19,872 bases of DNA from JBBRYW01 sp038253945. GTDB taxonomy: Bacteria > Actinomycetota > Thermoleophilia > Gaiellales > Gaiellaceae. Numbering within the stretch: position 1 is the stretch's first letter; every line of letters starts with the position of its first letter. Where the stretch lies: NCBI GenBank assembly GCA_038253945.1, contig JBBSGR010000027.1:1-19872 (forward strand). The letters are read 5' to 3'. Below are positions 1-6,504 of the stretch, piece by piece. The notes under the pieces are model-generated. The model had not been told where the DNA came from. It ran no database searches and saw only the letters and a list, made by a program, of their open reading frames with translations. The position numbers were made by a program, and so were the translations under genes.

Positions 1-1827
1 CAGCTCGTGGACGTAGCCGCGCACCTCGAGCCCGTCGGCGCGCGGCAGGCTTGCCGGATCGATCCGCGGGCCCGCGACGGCAATCGTCCGCAGGCCGGGA
101 ACACGCTCACGGGCACGCGGCAGCGACTCGATCACGCGGCGGAGCAAGGGAGCGCCGACGCCGGAGCCGCCGACCGAGACGACGCAGAGCGGCTCGTCGC
201 CGTAGCCCAGCTCGGCACGGAGGGCGGCTCGATCCACGACCGTCCGCGGATCGAACCCCGGCATGTAGCCCGCAAAGTCGTAGTGACGCTCCGCCCACTC
301 CCGGATCTCGGGCAGGCCCGGGCCGAACGTTCCGGGAACGACATCGTCCGGATCTCCGACGAAGATCGCCCGGTCCCGGACGCTCGGATAGCGCTCGACG
401 TGCTCGATCATCTCGGCGTTGAGGTCGGCCGTCAGGAACGCCTCGCGCTCGCCTCCTGCGGGCATCGGCAGAAAGCCCACGAAATCGGTCAGCCAGGCGA
501 ATGGCGCGGTCTTTAGCTCCGGGTTCTCGTGCAGGAAGTAGTCGAGCTCCCAGGCCTCGTCTCCGATCCAGAGGTCGTACTCCTCGGCGCGGACGACATC
601 GTTGAAGAGCATGAAGTTGGCACAGAGAATCTCGTCCATCCGCCGGATCGCTTGGAAGGCGTGCAGGTCGTGCTCGCCCGCCTCGCGGTCGATGTGCGCC
701 GCCTCTCCCGCGAGCTCCCGGCTCGCCGGATGAATCGTCTCGCCGCGCTTCCGGAGAACGGTCGTCACCGGTTCCTGCGCGAGCCAGTGGATCTCCAGGC
801 CCGGCACCTGAAGGCGCAGCTCGTCCGCGATCGCCACGTCGCGCCAGGCGTGGCCGAGGCCGATCGGTGACGAGACATAGAGCGCGCGCTGCGGCCGCGC
901 GAGCGCCCTCGTCCACGTCCGCGCGGGAGGCGGCATGCCCGCGGCGCGCTCGACCAGCGCGCGGAGCAGGAGGTTGACCCGGACCGGGTGGCGCGCCTGT
1001 ACAGCGTGCCCCGACCCTTCGAACCGGACGAGCGTACCGCCCGTGAGCTCGGCCACACGCTCTCCGCGTTCGGATGGAACGAGTCGATCTTCCGATCCCT
1101 GGATCACGAGGACGGGGCAGCGCACGCTGCGACAGAGCGCTTCCGCCGCCTCCCGGTCCGGGACTCCCCAGCCCCCGAGCTGTGTCGAGATCAGCGTTTC
1201 CGGCGTCGTGTCGAGGCCGAAGGCGACCGAGTCCTCGATCTGCTTCGTCGAGTACGGCTCGGAGAAGATCACGCCGAAGAACCACTCGAGGAAGCCGCGG
1301 TGGTCCCGGAGCCAGTAGTGCCGGTTGTATTTCGCCCACTCCTCGTCCGTGTCGAGCTCGTCGTTGAACGAGTACGAGGGCCGGCCGGCCGGAGGGGCCG
1401 TCAGCGCCGGCACCGAGGGGCCCATCAGGAGCGCGGCGTCCACACGCTCCGGGTGCCGCGAGGCCAGCTGCAGAGCGAGAACGGCGCCCATGGAGACGCC
1501 CGCGACGCACGCCGACTCGAGCCCGGCGGCGTCGAGGACGGCCACCGCGTCCTCGACGAACTCCGACAGGTCGTACGCCTCGGGCTCGGTCGGCCGGTCC
1601 GAGAGCCCGTTGCCGCGGCCGTCGAAGGTGACGACACGGAAGTGCCGCGCGAGGTAGGCGATCTGGCCCTTCCAGTGACGCGAGTGGAGAATCGACCACG
1701 TGGGCAGGAGCAGGATCGCCGGCTCGCGCTCGCCGTAGCGCTCCCAGTGGATCCGGACGCCGTCGCGCTCGACGATCCCCCTCTCGTCGGGCTCCCTCGC
1801 CGCGGTTCCGGTGTCACTCCGGCCCAC
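1..1827 (-). CDS. alpha/beta hydrolase - glycosyltransferase fusion protein (3' end outside window)
   Basis: The reading frame is open from a GTG at 1827 to the window edge: 609 codons with no stop, so the C-terminus is missing. Residues about 15-300 form an alpha/beta hydrolase: nucleophile elbow GVSMG at 110-114 (Ser112), acid candidate Asp247 in GSEDRL, and base His274 in GSGHAVQ. After a short Pro/Arg linker (about 300-309), residues 310 onward look like a GT-B, MurG-like glycosyltransferase: a beta strand then PIGLGHAWRD (Gly323-His326), and later VSVGGSGVG at 550-558, ending at GYVHEL, where such enzymes enter the donor-sugar half. An AGGA lies 8 nt before GTG 1827. A second in-frame GTG at 1863 overlaps the upstream hydrolase stop as GTGA and would suit translational coupling. 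It is the last visible gene of the leftward methyltransferase operon. Substrates cannot be read from the sequence. The hydrolase half is certain; the exact glycosyltransferase family is inferred. Confidence 0.85.
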   Translation of the reverse strand, partial: MGRSDTGTAAREPDERGIVERDGVRIHWERYGEREPAILLLPTWSILHSRHWKGQIAYLARHFRVVTFDGRGNGLSDRPTEPEAYDLSEFVEDAVAVLDAAGLESACVAGVSMGAVLALQLASRHPERVDAALLMGPSVPALTAPPAGRPSYSFNDELDTDEEWAKYNRHYWLRDHRGFLEWFFGVIFSEPYSTKQIEDSVAFGLDTTPETLISTQLGGWGVPDREAAEALCRSVRCPVLVIQGSEDRLVPSERGERVAELTGGTLVRFEGSGHAVQARHPVRVNLLLRALVERAAGMPPPARTWTRALARPQRALYVSSPIGLGHAWRDVAIADELRLQVPGLEIHWLAQEPVTTVLRKRGETIHPASRELAGEAAHIDREAGEHDLHAFQAIRRMDEILCANFMLFNDVVRAEEYDLWIGDEAWELDYFLHENPELKTAPFAWLTDFVGFLPMPAGGEREAFLTADLNAEMIEHVERYPSVRDRAIFVGDPDDVVPGTFGPGLPEIREWAERHYDFAGYMPGFDPRTVVDRAALRAELGYGDEPLCVVSVGGSGVGAPLLRRVIESLPRARERVPGLRTIAVAGPRIDPASLPRADGLEVRGYVHEL

Positions 1828-1859
1828 GCGTTCGATCCTATCGCCGGTAGCTGTCTGGG

Positions 1860-2720
1860 TCACCTGGCGGCCCGCTCGATGAGGCCGGCAACCTCGTCGG
1901 CGTGGGTGAGCAGGGAAGCGTGGCCGGACGAGAGTCGAATCGTGTGCGCACCCGTTGGATCCATACGCTTCGCGAGGATCCGCTGGGCAGCCGGGTTGAT
2001 GATGTGATCGCGGGTGGAGATCTGGTACCAGGCCGGAAACTGCTTCCACGCGGGGGTGCCGGTGATAGGCGTGCCGAACGCCGAGGCGTTGACCGGCGCT
2101 TCCGTGGCGGCGAGAAGCCGGGCCTGCGCGGCACGGCAGTCCTGACAGAAGTCGTACCGGAACTTGCTGCGCGCGAGCACGACGAAGGGCGCGTTGTTCG
2201 CGCCGACGTTCGGCAGGTCGATCGGGGTGAAGTCGGCGCCGGAGGGTAGCGGCGGTGCGAGCTTGTTGAAGTCGCCCGCCGCCTCGCCGGTATCCGGCGC
2301 AGTCGCGGCGATGTACACGACGCCGAGGACGTTGGGCGCGTCCTGGACAGCCTGGGTGATCACCGCGCCGCCGTAGGAATGACCGACTACCAGGGTCGAA
2401 CCGTGGAGCACCCGAAGGTCGCGCCGAACGGTCGCGACGTCATCCGCCAGAGAGGTGAGGGGGATCTGGCTGGCAACGACGTTGTACCCCTTGTTCTGGA
2501 GGCGCTCGGTGACCGCGTTCCAGCTCGACCCGTCCGCGAAGGCGCCGTGGACGAGCAGGATGTTCGGCTTCGGCTTCGCCGGTGCCGCTCTCGGTGCTGC
2601 ACCGACCTGTGATCCGCCGCCGAGCCCGACGAGGAGAGCTGTGCCAGTGAATACTGTCGCAAGCCACCTCCTCGGCCGATGCCGCTCGAGCCGCGCGCTC
2701 GGATCGTCTCTCCAGGGCAT
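1860..2720 (-). CDS. secreted alpha/beta hydrolase (esterase-like)
   Basis: A 286-residue alpha/beta hydrolase with an N-terminal export signal. Residues 1-48 hold a basic stretch (RHRPRRW), a hydrophobic core (LATVFTGTALLVGLGGG) and Ala-rich cleavage region; the RR pair weakly resembles a Tat signal, but Sec export is equally possible. The mature part starts with NILLVHGAFADGSSW (53-67), the oxyanion-loop signature of this family, followed by GHSYGG with nucleophile Ser115 and SSGHASLLTH with base His267. Start chosen: ATG 2720 has an AGGAGG four bases upstream. An in-frame ATG at 2744 overlaps the methyltransferase stop (TGATG) but would bury the signal peptide. It is the middle gene of a three-gene operon. 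The family includes esterases and lactonases acting on small esters; the substrate is unknown. Confidence 0.88.
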   Translation of the reverse strand: MPWRDDPSARLERHRPRRWLATVFTGTALLVGLGGGSQVGAAPRAAPAKPKPNILLVHGAFADGSSWNAVTERLQNKGYNVVASQIPLTSLADDVATVRRDLRVLHGSTLVVGHSYGGAVITQAVQDAPNVLGVVYIAATAPDTGEAAGDFNKLAPPLPSGADFTPIDLPNVGANNAPFVVLARSKFRYDFCQDCRAAQARLLAATEAPVNASAFGTPITGTPAWKQFPAWYQISTRDHIINPAAQRILAKRMDPTGAHTIRLSSGHASLLTHADEVAGLIERAAR

Positions 2721-2743
2721 GATCCCTCCTTCTTGCGACGCCA

Positions 2744-3823
2744 TCACAGCCTCGCCTCGAAGACCAGGTTGAACGGCGTCTCGGTCGCGCGCCGGAAGCG
2801 GGTGAACCCGCCCGCCGCCACCACGTCGCCGATCCTCGCCTCTCCCGCCTGGGCGCCGAGCGCGAGCCCGACCTCCTGCGACAGGGACGCGGGCGTGCAG
2901 AGGAACGTCGAGAAGCCGTAGTACGCGCGGCCGACCGGGTTGAGGTTGTCCTCGACGCGGTCGCCGGCCATCGGCTCGACGATCATCCACGTTCCGTCGG
3001 GCGCGAGCGTCTCCCGGACGTGCCGCGCCGCGCCGACCGGGTCTCCCATGTCGTGCAGGCAGTCGAACATCGTCACGAGGTCGTAGCCCCTGCCCGGGTA
3101 CGAGGCCGCCGGTGCGTGCTCGAACCGGACGCGATCGGCGACACCCGCCTCCTCGGCCCGTCTGCGCGCCGTCTCGATCGAGCCCTCGTGGTAGTCGGAG
3201 CCGACGAAGGTCGAGCGCGGGAACGCCTGCGCCATCAGGATCGTCGAAGAGCCGTGTCCGCAGCCGACGTCGGCGACCTCGGCCCCGCGCTCGAGCTTCT
3301 CGACGACGCCGTCGAGCGCCGGCAGCCAGGACGGAAGCAGATTGGCGTTGTAGCCGGGCCGGAAGAACCGCTCGCACCCCTCGAAGACGTCGTGACCGTG
3401 CTCGTGCCAGCCGACGCCCTCGCCGCTCCGCGCCGCCTCGGTGATGCGCGGCGAGTCGAGAACGCTGCCGAGGGCGATCTGGAAGAAGCCCGGCAGGTAG
3501 GCGGGGCTGTCTTCGTCGGTCAGCGCGACGGCCTGCTCCGGCGGAAGCGTGTAGCTGCCGGTGGCGGAGTCGTAGTCGACGTAGCCGCCTGCCGCCTGTG
3601 CGTTCAGCCACTCGCGGACGTAGCGCTCGCTCACGCCGGTGCGACGCGCGAGCTCGACCGCCGTCAGCCCGCCCGCGCCGGCGAGGGCGCGGTACAGACC
3701 GAGCTTGTCGCCCATCACGACGAGCGCGGTGTTGAGGGTGGCGCCGACCTCGTCGACGGCGCGGAAGACGAACTGCTCGAGCTTCTGGCCGTCGATCACG
3801 GCGGGCTCTTCGATGGTTGCCAT
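2744..3823 (-). CDS. class I SAM-dependent methyltransferase with N-terminal winged helix (Rv2258c-like)
   Basis: A 359-residue protein. The N-terminal 100 residues form a winged-helix dimerisation domain (LTAVELARRTGVSERYVREW at 53-72), as in O-methyltransferase-like enzymes. The C-terminal Rossmann domain has motif I VADVGCGHGSS at 183-193, acidic SAM-ribose contact Asp210 in VGSDYH, and the downstream FDCLHDMGDP and LAPDGTWMIVEPM segments. This architecture matches the mycobacterial Rv2258c family, which probably methylates small molecules; no acceptor can be assigned. Start ATG 3823 is preceded by AGGAGG at 7 nt; an upstream in-frame ATG at 3895 lies inside the conserved regulatory region and was not used. 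It heads the operon with the secreted hydrolase and the hydrolase-glycosyltransferase fusion, and its upstream 80 bp is shared with the gene starting at 6367. Confidence 0.9.
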   Translation of the reverse strand: MATIEEPAVIDGQKLEQFVFRAVDEVGATLNTALVVMGDKLGLYRALAGAGGLTAVELARRTGVSERYVREWLNAQAAGGYVDYDSATGSYTLPPEQAVALTDEDSPAYLPGFFQIALGSVLDSPRITEAARSGEGVGWHEHGHDVFEGCERFFRPGYNANLLPSWLPALDGVVEKLERGAEVADVGCGHGSSTILMAQAFPRSTFVGSDYHEGSIETARRRAEEAGVADRVRFEHAPAASYPGRGYDLVTMFDCLHDMGDPVGAARHVRETLAPDGTWMIVEPMAGDRVEDNLNPVGRAYYGFSTFLCTPASLSQEVGLALGAQAGEARIGDVVAAGGFTRFRRATETPFNLVFEARL

Positions 3824-3853
3824 GCTCTGCCTCCTCAGGAACGGGTCTCCCCG

Positions 3854-3933
3854 ACCGTAGAGCCGCGAGCGCTCACATCGCCTCCGTAGGGGCACCTAGT
3901 TCTGTCGGCCGGCGAGGCCGCTCGCATCAGGGG
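3854..3933 (-). promoter_or_regulatory. shared 80-bp upstream regulatory region, copy 1 (methyltransferase operon)
   Basis: Read on the minus strand, this region contains CCCCTGATGCGAGC (3920-3933), AGGTGCC followed by ACGGA and GCGAT (about 3878-3897), and CTACGGT (3854-3860). Exactly the same blocks in the same order and with identical spacing (22 nt and 16 nt between them) lie at 6402-6481 upstream of another leftward operon. The intervening bases differ, as expected for protein-bound blocks. It ends 30 nt before the methyltransferase start codon, the place for a promoter plus activator site. No canonical sigma-70 boxes are evident. Regulation by the adjacent LuxR protein is an inference. 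Confidence 0.65.
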
Positions 3934-3944
3934 TGGGAATTCGG

Positions 3945-4563
3945 TCAGAAGCGGCAGCTGCGCCGAGCCGCGGATCCGAGCGCCGGTGCGGCGATGGCTC
4001 GAGACCGGTTGGCGGCCTCCAGGTGAGGCCGCCAAACCCGATTCCGGGCGCGACGCGGGCCCGCCCGTGCCACGTCCGTGAGCCGTCGAGGTCGACGGCC
4101 CTCCAGGCTCGTCGTCGTGACGAGGGCGGAGTCGGTGATCGAGATCCTGCCTCCACCCGGATCCGCCGTCACCAGGACGTCGATCTTGACGGTTGCCGAA
4201 CCGGAGGCGGCCACCGTACCCAGGCCGCAGCTGACCGTGCCGCCGCCGCTACAGGCTCCCTGACTCGCGGTCGCAGCCATGAAGGTGACGCCGGCTGGAA
4301 GGGAATTGGTGACGACGACGCCGGCTGCGGCGCCGGCGCCGGCGGTTGCTGCCGTCAGCGTGTAGGTGAGGACGCTTCCCGTGGGCACCGGGTCCGGCGA
4401 ATCGGCCTTCGTCAGCGACACGTCGACCGCCTGTGCAAGGGTCGGGAAGGCCGCGGAGGCCAATGTGAGAGCGAGGAGCGCGAGCGCGAGTCGCAGCCTC
4501 GAATGAGGCCTGTGCTGCGGCCCCCGGCCGTCGATGGCGACGGCATCTTCTGGGGGTTGACAT
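3945..4563 (-). pseudogene. secreted DUF11-domain protein, frameshifted near its start
   Basis: The recognisable product has a signal peptide (RLRLALALLALTLASAAFP, then AQA) and one DUF11 repeat (DVSLTKADSPDPVPTGSVLT, then VVVTNSLPAGVTF, SGGGTVSCGLGTV and GSATVKIDVLV), a beta-sandwich domain common in bacterial surface proteins. The only start with a good ribosome site (ATAGGAGG, then ATG at 4563) is in another frame. Removing one C from the CCCCC run at 4552-4556 joins it to the signal peptide as MSTPEDAVAIDGRGPQHRPH. An alternative in-frame TTG at 4463 would delete most of the signal peptide. After the DUF11 domain (about 4110) the sequence becomes Arg-rich and unlike the family, and it runs through a strong hairpin to the stop at 3945, so the C-terminus may also be damaged. 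It lies 34 nt downstream of the haloperoxidase-like gene. A sequencing error in the C run is possible. Confidence 0.65.
4009..4035. other. 11-bp perfect inverted repeat (hairpin) at the end of the DUF11 gene
   Basis: TTGGCGGCCTC, the 5-base spacer CAGGT, then GAGGCCGCCAA: a perfect 11-bp stem. It lies between the DUF11 domain and the methyltransferase promoter region, where a terminator separating the two leftward operons would be expected. No T-tract follows on either strand, so it is either a GC-rich terminator lacking the U run, common in actinobacteria, or an RNA stability element. Confidence 0.55.
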
Positions 4564-4597
4564 GTTCTGCCTCCTATCCGTTGAGTTTCCGTGCCGC

Positions 4598-5760
4598 TCA
4601 GCCGCCCAGCCAGCGGGGGACGCCGCGCGAGGCAGCGAACGCTGCCCCCGCGACGCTCCTGCCGAGTGCCAGCCCCGCCTCGTTGTCGAACTGGAAGTGG
4701 ATCCCGCCGTAGAGGCGCGAGATCGCCGCCTCCTCCGCCATCCCCCGCAACTGCGCCGCCGATTCCGGGAAGTAGTGGGCGAGCACCTCCGACGCTGCAC
4801 CGGAGGTGGTCGAGTGCCCGGAGACGTACGAGGGGAACGGGGGCGTCGGGATGAGCGGGAGCCAGGTCGGGTCGAGCTCCTGGCGGATCGCCGTGACCGG
4901 CCGCACGGACCAGTACGCGTACTTGGCGTCCCAGCAGGCGATGAAAGCGTCGGCCTGCGCGGTGTCCAACGTTGCGAGGACGTGGGCGGCGGCCGCTTCG
5001 GAGAGATCGTGGGACCGGATCAGACTGAGCGCGATCTCGTTCCAGTGGCCGGGCGGCGTGACCGTCCCCGCCCCGTCCGCCCAGTGCAGGGCGATCGCCT
5101 TCTGCTCCGCGGTCAGCGCGAGCGAGGCCGTGTAGACGTCACGCAACTCCGTCTCGAACTGGACGCTTCCGGGACGCGGCGGCGGGGGCGGACGGAGCTG
5201 CGACCCCGTACTGAGATTCCAGGGCCGCCACGTGCCCGCGAGCGGCTCGAGCGGCTGGGTGACGAACGCGGGCGGTGTCGGGGCCCACAGGCCGGCGCCG
5301 GCCGGCTCCTGAACCGTGGAGACGGCACTCGAGCCGTCCGTACGGGCCCGAGCGACGACCGCCTCCGCAGTCTGTCGCCCGAGCGCGAGGTCGACCACGC
5401 TGTCCCTGCCGGCCTCCCTGGCGTAACGGCCCCGCTCCCCGAGGCCCCCGCCCGCTCTCATCGGGGAACAGGTACGTGAGCGTCTCCGCGGCCGCGCCCG
5501 CGACCGCGGCCCGCGTGGAGCCTCGCGTCGTCTTCGACCGCGACGCGGCCTCATCCAACTGCGAGCAGCGCAAGCGCGCGAGCAGCGCGCGGCGGGTTGA
5601 CGCGGTGGGTCGCGATCAGCTCGAGCTCGAGTTGCATCCACGAGTCCACGCTCGTCCGGCCGGCGCCGGCCGAGACAGGCCCGGCCGGGCGCGCACTCGA
5701 GGCGAGGACGGCGGCGAGAAGTGCAGCGACGGCGAGTGACAGTGCGAGCTTCATCGTCAT
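4598..5760 (-). pseudogene. secreted vanadium-dependent haloperoxidase / PAP2-type protein with two frameshifts
   Basis: The protein is spread over three frames. Frame 1, from ATG 5760, gives a Sec signal peptide (MKLALSLAVAALLAAVLASS) then W-M-Q-L-E-L and NPPRAARALALLAVG, the usual helix of this family, and stops at about 5551. Frame 2 carries LDEAASRSKTTRGSTRAAVA to ETLTYLFPDES (about 5555-5455). Frame 3 (5461 to the stop at 4598) has the complete vanadate/phosphate site: KYAYWSVRP (K-x6-RP, Lys codon at 4922-4924), PSYVSGHSTTSG (about 4805-4834) and SRLYGGIHFQFD (about 4684-4720). Shifts are needed at about 5550 and about 5445-5460, the latter in a G/C-rich run. Family members oxidise halides or act as phosphatases; which applies here is unknown. 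The stop of the preceding gene is 4 nt upstream, so they are co-transcribed. The intact catalytic motifs mean sequence error, or very recent loss, must be considered. Confidence 0.75.
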
Positions 5761-5764
5761 CGCC

Positions 5765-6367
5765 CTAACCGGCCTCGTGGGCCGAGAACTGGACGTCGTC
5801 GCAGACGTTCGGGCCCGTGAACGGAGGCATGTTCGAGCAGCCGCCGCCGAACGTGTGGATCATCTCGCTGGCGAGATTCCGAATCACCGGTCCGTGGTCG
5901 CGAACGACGAGGTGGACGTCCGCGCCGAGCGGGTTCGTCAGGCCATTGCCGAACGCGGCACCGCTCGTGTCTCCAATCGCCAGGTGGCCGCCGTAGTTGG
6001 CCGTACCGTTCCCGCCGATCACGTGCCCGGCGGCGTAGAGGACCGAGGTCTCGGCGGAGCCGTCGCCGCCGAAGGGCGGCAGGTCGCCGGGGCCGCAACG
6101 CAGCCCGGCCCCTCCGTGCGTGCAGTTCTGAGGCTCGTTGAAGACGACCCACCAGACCGTGGCGGCGTCGCCGGCCGGCAAGCCGCTCGTGTGGAGCGTC
6201 ATCGAGATCCCGCTCGCGTTCCTGTCGAGCGTCGACCAGGCACCGGCCACCGTCGAGCCGTCGACGAACATCTGAACGGGGCGCGTCTCGCGCGCAGCTC
6301 CGCTCGCTAAGGTCACGGGCGCCGCCACGAGCAGAGCGGCGGCGAGCAGTACGAGTCGAGCTTTCAT
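5765..6367 (-). CDS. secreted protein of unrecognised family
   Basis: A 200-residue exported protein. Residues 1-26 are a textbook Sec signal (MKARLVLLAAALLVAAPVTLASGAA). The mature part is beta-rich and Gly-rich with conserved-looking stretches: TVWWVVFNEPQNC, LYAAGHVIGGNGTANYGGHL, DVHLVVRDHGPVI and IHTFGGGCSN, then NVCDDVQFSAHEA at the end. Four Cys residues in the mature part could form two disulphides. Start ATG 6367 has AAGGAGG five bases upstream, and all upstream in-frame ATGs would destroy the signal peptide. It heads the leftward operon with the haloperoxidase-like and DUF11 genes. It is divergent from the LuxR gene, and its upstream 80 bp matches that of the methyltransferase operon. 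I cannot assign a function. A distant resemblance to CHRD-type secreted domains is possible but not supported by a motif I can name. Confidence 0.85.
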   Translation of the reverse strand: MKARLVLLAAALLVAAPVTLASGAARETRPVQMFVDGSTVAGAWSTLDRNASGISMTLHTSGLPAGDAATVWWVVFNEPQNCTHGGAGLRCGPGDLPPFGGDGSAETSVLYAAGHVIGGNGTANYGGHLAIGDTSGAAFGNGLTNPLGADVHLVVRDHGPVIRNLASEMIHTFGGGCSNMPPFTGPNVCDDVQFSAHEAG

Positions 6368-6401
6368 GGTTCCTCCTTCAGCAGGGGTCGAGAGCGGCTC
6401 C

Positions 6402-6481
6402 ACCGTAGGACGGAGGCACCGCCGATCGCGTCCGTGGAGGCACCTTGTTCCGACAGAGCGCGAGGTGGCTCGCATCAGGGG
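6402..6481 (-). promoter_or_regulatory. shared 80-bp upstream regulatory region, copy 2 (secreted-protein operon / LuxR divergent region)
   Basis: On the minus strand this region contains CCCCTGATGCGAGC (6468-6481), AGGTGCC followed by ACGGA and GCGAT (about 6426-6445) and CTACGGT (6402-6408), with the same 22- and 16-nt spacers as at 3854-3933. This copy also has a second GGTGCCTCC directly upstream of CTACGGT, giving two tandem half-sites. It ends 34 nt before the start of the secreted-protein gene. The distal block lies 23 nt before the LuxR start codon on the other strand, so one bound protein could act on both directions, including autoregulation. Confidence 0.65.
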
Positions 6482-6504
6482 AGGCCACTCGGCAGAATCG
6501 ACCC

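Noticed and set aside
107..1699. A 530-codon minus-strand open frame over the hydrolase-glycosyltransferase gene
   Set aside because: It is the neighbouring frame of the true gene; the true frame contains the hydrolase triad and GT motifs and is open to the window edge, whereas this one is Arg-rich with no motifs.
988..2007. A 339-codon plus-strand open frame antisense to two hydrolase genes
   Set aside because: Charged low-complexity sequence with no recognisable domain and no ribosome site; the opposite strand carries clear catalytic motifs.
2744..3611. N-terminal extension of the secreted hydrolase back to 3611
   Set aside because: The extra sequence is an out-of-frame reading of the methyltransferase gene. 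A strong ribosome site and a signal peptide place the start at 2720.
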